In this document: positions 1 through 10,268 of the stretch, one piece after another
Position numbering within the stretch: position 1 is the first letter of the stretch
How the letters are laid out: the number at the start of each line of letters is the position of its first letter
Assembly: GCA_964030785.1 (NCBI GenBank)
Contig: OZ034968.1
Span: forward strand, 32,191,686-32,255,685
Direction of reading: 5' to 3'
From: Siderastrea siderea
Taxonomy: Eukaryota > Cnidaria > Anthozoa > Scleractinia > Rhizangiidae
DNA length: 64,000 bases
Program-made: the position numbers and the translations under genes
Notes under the pieces: model-generated
What the model was told of the DNA's origin: nothing
What the model saw: the letters and a program-made list of their open reading frames with translations, nothing else
Databases searched by the model: none

Positions 1-732
1 ATCAACCACATATTTACTGAACCAGACTATCCTAGAACAAAATGCACTCAAAAGGATCACTGACCTTTACTCTCGGGCCAAGCTCTACCCTCCCAGCATT
101 TATCACAAGTGTAGCTTGATTTGCTGAGCCAACTGATAAAAAAGCATAAACACAAGCTATCAAAATATTGGCAGTGTTATTATCACATGGCTGATAAGCC
201 TTCTTCTATTTTACTAAAAAGTAAACAATCATGCAAGTGTGTAAGGGTGCAGGTCATAATGAAGAAGGTGGATTAAACAATTTGCTAAACCTACCCATTG
301 ACAGCTTTAGTAGATAGACAGTTTTATGCCTTTGGTTGGTGTGGGAGGTGTTAATAAATTGGATTACCTGTGGTTGTTGTTGATGTAGAAACTATGCCTT
401 GATTACCATTAATAGTAATAGGGCCATGATGCACAGAATGGCTTGATGGCTGTGTATATCAACAAACAAAGCGAATTAGCATTTGTTAAACAATAGAATG
501 GCACTGCCATATTTTTGTTTAAAAAATGTATTTAAGCCAGAGTAAGCAAAGTGCCACATGAAATATATTTTCATAAGTAAATGTTCATTTTCAAAATATT
601 TCAAATTATGATGGCTCTTTCAACGTGACTGTCTTTGATTGGAGCTAATTGCTTCATTCAGGCAATCAAACTAAGAAAATCATACAGACTTTTTAAAGAA
701 CTACAAGAACAGCTAAATACTATGGAGCTCAC
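1..732. other. No gene recognised; downstream intron of the minus-strand gene
   Basis: This stretch lies 3' of the second exon of the minus-strand gene starting at 1,396 and is presumably intron. A possible further minus-strand exon near 63-130 has an acceptor-like and a donor-like end, but it carries a stop in the phase required by the preceding exon, so it is not called. Confidence 0.4.
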
Positions 733-1396
733 CTTTGCAATAACACGCAGCTTGGCTCTGTCCTCTATAATAGGACTGGGCTCCAAATCTATAAACTCCT
801 GCCATTCTTTATTGTATATCTGTAGAATGGTCTCCCCATCAATTCCAAACGCCTCTTTTATAATAGAACGAGTAGTGTTTTCCCCTTCTAGTGAGAGAAC
901 TTTGCGGCTTTCGCCAAACTCAACAAGAACCTGGAACAGAACAGCCCCACTTGAAAAACTACACTCAAAATAACTCAATTTCTTTCACTTGTGCGAGATA
1001 TTCCACATTGTATTAATTAAGCTGATATTCAAAAGTTAAAATTTGCATTTTCCATTTTCATCCAACTGATGTTAGTTGCTGAGGCCCTAAAATTCATTAA
1101 ATTTGACAGCTGGAGTGTAATTAAGCAAATTTCATAAAGAATTCCAGGACTGTTTAATATTTATACAGTCATATGATTTTTCGATCTTTCGCTATGTCAG
1201 AGCATCTAGTGAAATCATGCTAAGTAGCAAGCATATTTTTTCATAAATGAGGTTCTGTGCGAACATTTCTTTCAAAATCTGACGGAAAAAACACTGTGTG
1301 TTATGAAACTTTAAAGATAGATAACTGATGGGTGCTAAAAACAACAATTTTTTGCTTTAAAAACATCAAGACAATCCTTACCTTTCGTTCTGCCAT
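733..1396 (-). CDS. 5' part of a minus-strand gene: micro-exon 1 and exon 2 with a small ubiquitin-like/PB1-like domain
   Basis: Read on minus, exon 1 is 1,396-1,382: ATG and four more codons (MAERK), then a GTAAGG donor. The intron is 931-1,381 (451 bp) and ends in a pyrimidine-rich CTGTTCCAG acceptor. Exon 2 is 930-733 (198 bp, 66 codons, phase 0 at both ends) and ends at a GTGAGC donor. It begins VLVEFGESRKVLSLEGEN and ends KLRVIAK. The short beta-rich, acidic layout looks like the small ubiquitin/PB1-type domains found at the N-terminus of many anthozoan proteins; that family placement is inferred from appearance. The start is chosen because ATG, donor and acceptor join in frame and two YY1-like sites lie just upstream. 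Later exons are left of the window, so the protein function is unknown. The plus-strand reading over the same bases is a shadow. Confidence 0.62.
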
Positions 1397-1448
1397 CGCT
1401 CGTGAAAAGAAACGCGGGAAGCTCATCCAAATGACTTCTGGATATTTT

Positions 1449-1498
1449 CCAAGATGGCGGACTCATTCCCAGGCCCTCTCCACTTTTCAAGATGGCGA
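1449..1498 (-). promoter_or_regulatory. Promoter-proximal YY1-like sites for the minus-strand gene
   Basis: Two CGCCATCTTG-type sites (minus strand; AAGATGGCGG at 1,451-1,460 and CAAGATGGCG at 1,489-1,497 on plus) lie 55-100 bp upstream of the proposed ATG at 1,396. In animals this motif sits close to transcription starts of TATA-less genes. Assignment to this gene is inference from position. Confidence 0.45.
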
Positions 1499-1617
1499 CC
1501 AAGTCAAATTTTCCACCCAGGGGACCTTTGTGGATGTCAAAATCCCTACCCAGGTAGAGCCTCACGAAGTCAAATTCCCGTGGGTTGCCCCCCCCCCCCC
1601 CCCATCCTGGGGCAAAC

Positions 1618-1644
1618 CATCGCATCCTTTAAAAGGATGCGATG
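1618..1644. repeat. Perfect 27-bp palindrome next to a C homopolymer
   Basis: Arms of 13 bp (CATCGCATCCTTT and its complement) flank a single A. A run of about 17 C lies just to the left (near 1,588). It could be the end or core of a decayed foldback element; there is no further evidence. Confidence 0.5.
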
Positions 1645-2440
1645 CTACACTTTTACTTGGCCAACAAATAACATACGATTCACAGACGAGCGTACAAAAA
1701 CTACATCACTTCATATAACGTTTATTTAAAGACTTACGAAACTTAATAAACTTTAGTTACCAACCTAACTGTCTATCTTTCGGCTTTTTGCTACCGGAAC
1801 GAAAATGGCAAATTATTTAGGCACTGGACTAACGATAAATATGAAACATTAATACTATAATGATCGATCGGTAAAGCCCTGCTAATATATTAAGCTGTTT
1901 ACCGAAGACAATAAAAAGCTATAATTACACGTACCTGACATGAGCAATGCAGCGAAAAATGAAGTGCTGTCCTCTTAACGAGAAACCATTAACAATATCT
2001 TTAGCAGAAATGGACCACAGAAAGCTAAAACACCTTTCCCCCCCATTTTTCAGCTAACTATGGCGCCGCGCCTAAAAAGTGCACCAGTCTTCCTGAGCAA
2101 TCCGTGACATTGGTGCCCAGTACTCGGCGTGCCTGCAAATTCACATCCCTAAGCTACACGAAAACGAATTTTTTAAAAAAAAACTGTTAACGTAGTTAGA
2201 AAGAGCATAGTTTGAAACCAAATACGCTGATTCATTTTTACATTTATATTGAAACCTCACAAAACAGGGGATTATCAAAAGTTTAAGGTTCATTTTTCAT
2301 TGTGCTTTTTTCAAAAGGAAAAATAATAATGGACGTTTTTGAATAACTTGCAATTTTTTTCTGCAATATTACTGTGAGAAATTACGAATTTATTGAGCTT
2401 AAAGCAGTTTTAAAGTGATTTGAATTTTCTGTGCGTTCTG

Positions 2441-2461
2441 GTCACGTGACCAATGACGTCA
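2441..2461. promoter_or_regulatory. Palindromic CACGTG plus TGACGTCA pair, copy 1
   Basis: GTCACGTGAC at 2,441-2,450 is followed by AATGACGTCA with the full CRE palindrome at 2,454-2,461. The same order recurs 206 bp downstream. E-box (bHLH) and CRE (bZIP) binding is known for these motifs; function here is inferred. Confidence 0.35.
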
Positions 2462-2646
2462 CAACAGTGAGCATATCTTGGTCGTTACTTTCATGCGAAG
2501 TTCTATTAACTAGCCAAGCTTTGTTTCTCTCCGCCTTAAACTACCATAGCTACTGACTCCTTACCAGTCCCCTGGGAAATGCTCTTGTACAGAGCCACCT
2601 TAACTTTCAACTGCCAGATGTCAACTGGCAATTATTTTTTGCCATA

Positions 2647-2667
2647 GTCACGTGAATAATGACGTCA
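2647..2667. promoter_or_regulatory. CACGTG plus TGACGTCA pair, copy 2
   Basis: GTCACGTGA at 2,647-2,655 then AATAATGACGTCA, CRE at 2,660-2,667. Same arrangement as the pair at 2,441-2,461. Confidence 0.35.
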
Positions 2668-2829
2668 TCACCCTAACGTTAATATGAGGGATAACTTTCA
2701 CGAAGTAGTAAATAACACATGGTACAGCATTCTCTTCGACCACAAATTAACTAAGTTATTTTGCATTGAAATTTTTCTGGTGCAAAGCATTCTGGGAAGG
2801 TTCTTATTATAATTATAATATTGTTTTTA

Positions 2830-2912
<83 letters not shown>
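2830..2912. repeat. (ATT)n microsatellite with ATC interruptions
   Basis: About 80 bp of ATT units with several ATC variants in the first half. Open frames through it are artefacts of the repeat. Confidence 0.9.
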
Positions 2913-2913
<1 letters not shown>

Positions 2914-4544
2914 TGTCTCTTTGTTTCTTTTTTGACACTTTGCTCCATGGCGTAATGCGTAAGCGATGACGTTTTCTGGAAAAGCGTACTAACATGCCCT
3001 TTTGTCACGCACGACGAACCAGTCACGCAAAAAAAACGTGACGTGTCACTGGCCATTGAAGCTTTTTATATGCACTACAGTATAATCCTGATATCGACTG
3101 ACAACTCGAACCCTTAGGTAAAACACTTGTAAAACGTTTAGAGATATAAAGTTATCAGAAGTGGAAATGAAGGTAACAGTAAGGTCAAATGCTTTTGATT
3201 TTATTAAGAGCGAATTTCGAGATGCCAGGGTTCGAATTGTCGAGATTTCCCTTTGTTATGTTTCAGTAAGCACGATCACATGTCAACCAACACGTCCCGT
3301 CACGCTCATAACTTTTCGTGATGTTTGGGCCTTCATGAACTGTGAAAACCTGTACTTTCTCTTTTTTTCTTTTCTTTTTTTTTAATAGTAATCAAAGTTT
3401 TTTGTATCTTTAATATTACCAGAACTTATTAAAAGCCACAAAAGTTTACGCTCATCCCAAGTCCGCGCGCGGACCGTTTATTAAAACTCCTCACGTACCA
3501 GTGTAACAGTTCAGTGAATTAACTGAGACCGGTAATATTTAGAACTGATGTGTTTGCGTGGCGGCTTAAGTGCCTTAAAATTCTAAAGCCGATATAGTAA
3601 AAGTATATGCTGTCTTTATTACAATTAACTTTCCTGACTAAAATGTGAACCAGTTCAAAGGTGGAAAGAGTAGAAAAAACAACCGTCACAAGATGATTTG
3701 CCGATTTTGGATCGATCACCAGCTTTGCAGAGGGAAATGAAATGACCAGGCTTGAACGGGTTGAGGACATCATGACTACTATCATCAGCTTGCAAAAATG
3801 ATGATAAAGCTAAACTTACGATGAAACCAGGCTAAATGAAAGTAATCAGTAAAACAAAATTTAGTAGATGCAGCATTCGGAAAGTTCTGGTTTTTCAAAG
3901 TGTGCAGTTTTGTGCATAGGTCTAAGAATGAGAAGGAGAGTGACTGCTTTAAATAGAAAAAGGGCCATATTCATGGAGCACTTTTAGTAAGCAGGGGCAT
4001 ATCTGTTCGGAAGGCATTAACCGCCCAAAGAAATTGTGGTGAAAAACTTGAGTTACCAATTTAAAACGACAACGCATACTTTCGTAACCGATTTTTTTGC
4101 CTGAGGGCACACGTGCGTGCAGTCACCCTTTTTTGCGATTATAAGTAATAGCGAGAGTGCTTTGTGACTGTCATGGATGATGGTGGTACTAACATCGAAT
4201 ATGTCAAGTAAACAGGAGAAATTAAGCAATCAACACATCATCCATCGACAAAGTCAATTGCGTTTTGAGAAGAAGACACTTGTTTTAAAATTGCCAAAAC
4301 CTTTGGTTTGACGACAGAGATGCGAGCAAGTTAAGAATGCAGGCTAATATGAAAGTAGTGCTGTAAGACATGTCAAATAATTTTAAAATCAAGTAACCAC
4401 ACATAAGAGTACGGAAAGTAAAAAAAAACAGGTTCTCATCGCGTCATTATCAATGTTGGCATGCTAAGCCCAATATCAAACCATTGTGAGTAACAAATAA
4501 ACCTTCCGGATTTAAATCGTTCTTTGGTTTAGTTTCTCTTTTAA

Positions 4545-4652
4545 TATAAATAGAAGAATGTTTTGATGACGTCAAAGAGTAGTTGATCCGAGATTTGATA
4601 TAAATAGAAGAATGTTTTGATGACGTCAAAGAGTAGTTGATCCGACATTTGA
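4545..4652 (+). promoter_or_regulatory. Tandem 54-bp duplication, each copy with a TATA box and a CRE
   Basis: Two nearly identical 54-bp units (4,545-4,598 and 4,599-4,652) each start with TATAAATAG and contain the palindromic cAMP response element TGACGTCA (4,567-4,574 and 4,621-4,628). They lie about 270 bp upstream of the GPCR start codon. A doubled core promoter or CRE for the receptor gene is a reasonable inference; the second GPCR copy at 43.6 kb lacks it. Confidence 0.5.
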
Positions 4653-4918
4653 TAGTAGGTTTTCTTCCCACTCAACACGCTGAAAGTGTGAATGGTGTTA
4701 TTCTCGATATTAACAGTGAGATGTGATGACGGGTGGGTGAGTGGTTCATTTTCACGCCGTGATGTTAATTAAAACAATTTAAGTTCGTAAGTAGGCACTT
4801 ACTATTGCGACTTTTTCATGACGCTTTCGTGAATTAATAACGCTTTGAATCAATTGAATGCCAGTTTCATTACTAAGTCTTTCTATCAGTTTAGACAAAC
4901 AGTTTGTGAGTTCAAAAG

Positions 4919-5806
4919 ATGAACTGGTATTGGATTCTTGGGTGGATTCCATCCACTTTTGCCATCATTGGAAATGGCTTCGTAGTCTATCTCATCTGTA
5001 CAAGGCGAAACCTCAGAACCGCTCCGAACTGTTTCATCCTATCACTCGCAGTCGCCGATCTTGGCGTTGGCAGTTGCTTCTTTCCCGCTCATTTCATTTG
5101 CCATTTTCTTCCGTCACTCTGCCTTCGCAGCGTCGCAGATGACATCGCCGTGTTCATGATTTATTCTTCTACAACTGGCCTTTGCATGATGGCTTTCGAC
5201 CGCTATTTAGCTATCGTAAAGTCACTCACTTACACAACTTTGATGACAAGAAGACGCGCTTTATATTTGGTAGCGTCATCGTGGCTAGTTCCATTATTGG
5301 CCTACTTTGTCCCAGCTCTTTGCACGAGTCTCAATGGATGCAGCATAAATCGGAAGGTCACCGTCGTTGTCTGGACAACCATGTTTGAGTTCATTCCATG
5401 TGTTGTGCTCCTACTTGTTACAGTGAAAATAATAATGATAGCAAGAAAACATCACCAGCATTTTGCGAAGATAGATTCTCAGCTGCGCTATAATCAGCCG
5501 AGTCACAAAACCCAAAGAACACCTAATTTTTCCTCAGCTCGAGTCATCGTAACAGTAGTGGCAATTTTTCTCATCTGTTATGCACTTGAAGTGTACAGTT
5601 CGATTTGTCACTTTACCGAACTATGTAAACTTACTGATGATCTGTCACACTTGGTGTTTTTCCTTGTTGTAATAAACTCAGCCGGGAATCCCATCGCCTA
5701 TGCCTTGTTTAAACGTGATATTCAAACAGAGTTAAGGAGGATAGCTTGCAAAATAACAATGAGTGCTGCAACTACAGAGGCTTCTACTCCACTGACAAAG
5801 GTTTGA
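4919..5806 (+). CDS. Rhodopsin-family (class A) G protein-coupled receptor, intact and intronless
   Basis: A 295-residue seven-helix membrane receptor expected at the plasma membrane, where it would couple a ligand to G proteins; the ligand is unknown. Visible class A marks: GN in TM1 (N19), LAVAD in TM2 (D47), extracellular cysteine C68 before TM3, DRY at 94-96 (FDRYLAIVK), W122 and P125 in TM4, ECL2 cysteines C135/C141, and NPIAY at 257-261 in TM7. The TM6 CWxP motif is absent (FLICYALE instead), which suggests altered activation. The N-terminus before TM1 is only about four residues, as in the short single-exon receptors expanded in anthozoans. The ATG at 4,919 is the first after an in-frame TGA at 4,907. 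An AATAAA lies 20 bp past the stop. A truncated, frameshifted paralogue is at 43,580-44,264. Confidence 0.88.
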   Translation: MNWYWILGWIPSTFAIIGNGFVVYLICTRRNLRTAPNCFILSLAVADLGVGSCFFPAHFICHFLPSLCLRSVADDIAVFMIYSSTTGLCMMAFDRYLAIVKSLTYTTLMTRRRALYLVASSWLVPLLAYFVPALCTSLNGCSINRKVTVVVWTTMFEFIPCVVLLLVTVKIIMIARKHHQHFAKIDSQLRYNQPSHKTQRTPNFSSARVIVTVVAIFLICYALEVYSSICHFTELCKLTDDLSHLVFFLVVINSAGNPIAYALFKRDIQTELRRIACKITMSAATTEASTPLTKV

Positions 5807-5826
5807 TTGCATTCAGTATACGCCTC

Positions 5827-5832
5827 AATAAA
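5827..5832 (+). terminator. AATAAA polyadenylation signal of the GPCR gene
   Basis: Canonical AATAAA 20 bp after the stop codon; conserved at 44,285-44,290 in the pseudogene copy. Confidence 0.5.
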
Positions 5833-6788
5833 TTTAATTTATATTGTTCTCTTATGTATTCTGTCAAGTTACTGTCTTATCAAGTTATAATTATTCTCTA
5901 ATAGATTCTCTGATCAAGTTAGCAAGTCTCGCTATGGCAATTCTGCCAAATGTGACGATGTATTTACGGTATATCGATCTGCAATTCGCCTCTTAATAAA
6001 GAAGTTACAAAAGATACTTTAAATTGTGTGAACTATCAGTAAAACAAGATGTGTGTCACGGAACCCGCCAATGACGTGCAAGTTTTAGTACGGTAATAGC
6101 TTTGATGACCTTATGGCCCAGTAACAAAAACGCCCAGGTTAACGAGGTTGTTGATATTGGTCAACAAGGCTCAAAATGGGATTTTAACTAGTTTACAGTA
6201 ACACTCAAAAGGCTTTGGGGTATAGAAAAATTAAGCACTACGTATACATTTACCTACAACGAGAACAAGTGATCCCACATGTAAAAAAAATTAAATCAAC
6301 GTTTAGCATAGCCGAGACGGCCAGAAAGAAGCGGCGACAGGCCTTTTCGTAGCAATATTACACACTCGCAAACTCTCGTCATGCAATTGATCTTTTCTTT
6401 CTTTTTCATTTCTATTTAGTTTTTTCTTTTTTTTTTTTTTGTTGTTGTAAAGAATGTAATTTCCCATTAAAGAAAACTTGCAGCCGAAGACGATACAAAA
6501 ATGTTTGATATATAACATTAGAGGGAAAAAGAAATCTTAAAAAGTTCCGAGCAATCAATTACTAGAAATAAGAGGGAACCAACAAGGCGTCGCGAAAGAA
6601 GTGAAATGATCTTCATAACCGGAATGGTAATAGACAAGAGCTCATAAGAGATAAACTCTTTAAGAGTATATTCGAGTCAAGGTGTGAGTTTCAGGCAAGC
6701 GTGGGGAAGAGTTTGAGCTCTGGTCAACTCTCGCTCTCGTTAGAAAAGTCACGCAATTTTCTAAGCAGATTTTTTTGTCCCCCTTGTA

Positions 6789-6880
6789 ACCATTAACGCA
6801 AGCAGCATCTGGACCTGGAAGTCACCGTCGTTATTTGGACATCCATATTTAAATCTATTCCTTGCAGCAGATGTAGCGTC
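6789..6880 (+). pseudogene. Relic fragment of another GPCR paralogue
   Basis: The DNA resembles the ECL2-TM5 part of the nearby receptor: it carries the stretch AAGTCACCGTCG followed by codons like VIWTSIFKSIP. It has a one-base shift and a stop soon after. Only about 90 bp are recognisable. It suggests that several tandem GPCR copies once existed here. The same relic is at 45,251-45,342. Confidence 0.5.
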
Positions 6881-7379
6881 AAGCTTAAGGTTCAACTGAT
6901 ATAAGTAGTAAAACTTACTTGGTATTCCTTTGTCATTAGCAACACATTAATAATCATCGAAACATTTCTAAAGCTAAAAAACTTGAAAATTATTTTTAAA
7001 ATAAAATTGCACCTCCTGGTATTTGAGTAAATTTTTAGTTAGGTCTCTAAACCCGAAGGAGAGAGGGGATGTGTAGCCTTGTTATTATTATTTTTTTAAC
7101 ATCCCATCATCCTGGTGGGCAAGTAGAGAAGTGCTGGCCTGATTTGAAATCAGTATCCCGTGAGAAGTCTCAACCTTTTATGCTTTAGGGAGATGAAACT
7201 TTAGTGGTGCGATGAGCGACACCTTTAGCAATCAGAACCTTGGCTTACTAGAAGACAGCTGCTGGAGATTCTGTGTTTCTTTTCAGTTGACGCATTTTGA
7301 CGACATCAAGTCAAGTCACAGACGTGCAAAAGCAAGTGTTTTCTGTCCGTCTGTGGTATGGAGCGAAATGGCTGAGATA

Positions 7380-7488
7380 GATCTGTGACATTTGTATTTC
7401 TTATTTTAGATTTTAATACTTTTATTTTATGGAGGACCTCCCTGAAAACCACGTATTTACGTGACGGGCGCTTCCTCTTTAAAGATTG

Positions 7489-7553
<65 letters not shown>
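7380..7553 (+). mobile_element. 5'-truncated retroelement 3' end with (TTA)n tail
   Basis: This 174-bp segment is absent from the paralogous position at about 45,836 (GAAATAGGAG uninterrupted there). It ends in about 60 bp of ATT repeat, which is typical of 3' tails of several non-LTR retrotransposons. No coding part remains, so the family is unknown. Confidence 0.5.
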
Positions 7554-7936
7554 GGAGTAAACATAACTGAACATACTTTTTTAACCGACTAAAACGTCTT
7601 CGAAGGAAACTATTAGGTTCATATTCAGTTCACTGCTATAGATGAGTAAAGACGCTGAAAATAAACCAGTTAACATAAGGATTGTCTAAGGGTGAACACA
7701 TCCAAACTAACGTCTTATCTTTTATATTTCTCTTCTTGTATTTTTGTTATATTGCACCACCTTTCTTTTTCAGTGAGTTCCGATAGCCGTCATCTTTCCG
7801 ACCTGACGCATGCTGAAATAATGTACTTCTATTAATAAAATTATTTTAAAAAATTATACAGAAACTGTGGCCTTTTTAAAGCCTTTCTTTTTTATTTCAG
7901 TTAATTTTGGAACAGAAAAGAAAAAAAGGTACAAAA

Positions 7937-8009
7937 CGACCCCGGCAGGACTCGAACCTACAATCTTCTGATCCGAAGTCAGACGCCTTATCCATTAGGC
8001 CACCAGGCC
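7937..8009 (-). tRNA. tRNA-Arg (anticodon TCG), unit A
   Basis: A 73-nt cloverleaf on minus: loop CTTCGGA in the stem TCTGA/TCAGA gives anticodon TCG (reads CGA codons), with T-loop GGTTCGAGTCC. The 3' side is followed by TTTT (plus-strand AAAA at 7,933) for Pol III termination. Compared with units C and D there is one acceptor-stem substitution (position 6 C to G), which leaves a mismatch, so function is less certain than in those copies. Confidence 0.8.
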
Positions 8010-8514
8010 GAGACAATTTTTGTTGTCTGCAAGATTTATCCTATTCTGTCCCTTTTGATCCCCAACAATACTGATCAGTCCTAAGCATAGTTACTCGAGG
8101 GACTGGTTATGAAACCTTGCAAGTTTCAAAGGCCATAACAAAGGTGCTGTAATTTATGTTGAAAGTACTAGGACCGTGCACAATCTTTTGTTTTACGTTC
8201 GCACACTATAGCTGAATAACTTAGCTGTGACAGTGTTATTGGTTAGTTGCTCATGTAAAATTCAAAACCTATTGTTGTTTGTACACGGTCAAGGCTAAAA
8301 ACGGTAACAGAAACATAAAACAAAGGACTTTGCTGAGCTTCATAACCAGATTCTTTTATTAACTATGTCCTAAGAATAGACAAGAAAAGTTAACTCAACA
8401 TTATTCGGGATCACTCAAAAAGGTGGCCAAACTGACGTGTTAAACAAGTTGAACATTAATATATGAAATGAACTGAAATTTGAACTGCGGATAAAGATGG
8501 AACTATATGCAGAG

Positions 8515-8617
8515 TATCGCAGTGAAGGTGTTTCAACTTAAGTAGTTGAAAAGAAGAAACCTGAAAAATTCAGGCTTGAACGTATCGAACTCATGACCTC
8601 TGCGATACCGGTGCAGT
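8515..8617 (-). mobile_element. tRNA-derived SINE fragment, unit A
   Basis: The minus strand carries a B-box and anticodon-arm region resembling tRNA-Thr, followed by the SINE body that contains a GGTTTCTTCTTTTCAAC motif. The 5' A-box half is replaced by unrelated sequence after GCAC. The full-length relative is at 23,785. Confidence 0.6.
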
Positions 8618-8924
8618 GCAAGTTGAATCGGAACGATATTGAACGGCCGGTGTTGAATGGAATGTTGCACCCGTTTTTCGGGGGCCTAATTAAAAAAAAT
8701 AAGCCTCAAACGAACTATAGAACAATTTATTTAGTGCATCAGAGTGCCTGATGGCCCGCTGCAAGGTCACACCCGGCCATTGCTTCCAATTCTGTCCATC
8801 ATCCATACAATTCGTTGCGCACTTACTCAAACTTGGAAACCGATTCCCGTTGATTCCTCTCCTATGCTTGAGGTATTTGTGACATCCGGCGTTTCAATTA
8901 GGGGCACAAAAAGGGGAGCGCAGA

Positions 8925-9006
8925 CGCTGCGAACAGGATTCGAACCTGCGCAGGGAGACCCCATTGGATTTCAAGTCCAACGCCTTAACCACTCGGCCAT
9001 CGCAGC
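8925..9006 (-). tRNA. tRNA-Ser (anticodon TGA), unit A
   Basis: An 82-nt type II tRNA on minus, with acceptor GCTGCGA paired to TCGCAGC, discriminator G, A box TGGCCGAGTGG, anticodon loop CTTGAAA (TGA), a long variable arm and B box GGTTCGAATCC. A T5 run follows about 13 nt downstream. It is divergent from the tRNA-Ser(CGA) gene 669 bp away. Confidence 0.93.
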
Positions 9007-9674
9007 GGACGCTAACTGCTTTGTAATTGAAAACTATTAGGTTTGAACGACAATCAGTGCATACAATACCATATTTGGTTGTTACCATGAAGACATATTA
9101 CCAGGAGAACACTTTTCTCAAAGCGAAGCCTTATGAAAACCCGTTCATATGAAAATGAGTTCTGTTTGGAAGTGAGGAAGCTAAAGGCATTTCAAAAATA
9201 CTTTACCTTTCTTCGCCGATAGATAACGTTCGATAAAACTGTCAATAGACATACATAGCAAACTGTTTCGAGCGGGAATAAGAATCAATCCTTATTTTAC
9301 ATTCAGTAGCCATATTCTTATAATAACTAAGAGGATCATAACGACCGTAACTATGCTGTAAGGCATTTTATTTTAATTTAAAAGAATTACGACCAAACAA
9401 GTAAAGAGTTGTTTTAGCAACATTTCTAAGTTAAACTTGGATTAGAGACGAGCTTAGTGGTATCATGTCTTGTCGAATAAGCCACTAATCAAATTGATGT
9501 TGGAGTCGACCCTTGTTGCCTTTCCTATTTGCACGCACTTTTCAGTATTCGTGATACTCAACATTCCGTTCTTTCAAATGGTCTTTTCTTTGCACGTCGT
9601 TTCTGCTAATATTAATGTGTTAGGGTGATTTGCCTTCAATTTTCTAAGGTGTTTCACTCAGTACTACAGCCGGA

Positions 9675-9756
9675 GCTGCGATGGCCGAGTGGTTAAGGCG
9701 TTGGACTCGAAATCCAATGGGGTATCCCCGCGCAGGTTCGAATCCTGCTCGCAGCG
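9675..9756 (+). tRNA. tRNA-Ser (anticodon CGA), unit A
   Basis: An 82-nt type II tRNA: acceptor GCTGCGA/TCGCAGC, anticodon loop CTCGAAA (CGA), B box GGTTCGAATCC, discriminator G, followed by a TTTTT terminator at about 9,762. It differs from its TGA neighbour mainly at the wobble base and variable arm, so the two probably arose by inverted duplication. Confidence 0.95.
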
Positions 9757-10268
9757 TACCGTTTTTGTCACATTTTTCCTTCTTGTCCATGTTTCAACCC
9801 GAGTTCGTTAAACTAACACAGGAAGACCGATAAGATCAGACGCTGCTGTTAGGTTCAACTTGGGTGTCACGAGATACGCCACAAGATAAGGCGATTTTAC
9901 GGAACTGCTCCTGATCAATCGGACCATGTTTATAATATTGCCACACTTCTAAAGAATGAATGACCAATGTTTTCCAACCATAAATTATTTCATTTTACCA
10001 TTAGGTGCTTTAAGATTTATACATCCAACTTTTTTTAAAAGAATGCAACTGATAAGTAACCTGAACGTTAAAGGTGGACACTGCTCGACTTACAATTCCC
10101 TGTGATCCATTAAACTCCAGGGCAGCATTAAAGGAACGAGGATTCTAAGGCAGGGTGAGGAGTGTGGGAACAAAATGGCCCTTTTGAGTTGATTGCTAAG
10201 TAATGAGTGCTGGGTGCAACCTGCTTGGACCGGATGGTCCACCCTTTGACCCAAGGCGATTTAAGGTG

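Larger units (their letters stand above)
1645..4544. other. Intergenic DNA without a recognisable gene
   Basis: No supported gene on either strand. The sequence contains a strong donor-like CAG|GTACGT on minus near 1,932 that could end a non-coding or unrelated exon, paired E-box/CRE sites (listed separately), and an ATT microsatellite. Short open frames here lack domains or splice support. Confidence 0.4.
5099..7612. repeat. GPCR block, copy 1 (homologous to 43,580-45,894)
   Basis: From inside the GPCR coding region to the start of unit A, this sequence is nearly colinear with 43,580-45,894. Copy 1 has an extra retroelement tail (7,380-7,553). It lacks the MITE found at the right end of copy 2: the empty TA target is 7,611-7,612. 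Beyond the GPCR gene and the relic at 6,789, nothing coding is seen. Confidence 0.85.

Noticed and set aside
63..130. Possible third exon of the minus-strand gene
   Set aside because: Acceptor- and donor-like ends exist, but the phase demanded by the preceding exon gives an early stop.
1332..1718. Overlapping open frames on both strands around 1.3-1.7 kb
   Set aside because: They cross a C homopolymer and a palindrome; the spliced minus-strand gene explains the region better.
8744..9040. Open frame MPDGPLQGHT... (also near 35,411 and 47,626)
   Set aside because: It runs through the tRNA-Ser(TGA) gene on the opposite strand and differs in frame between units.
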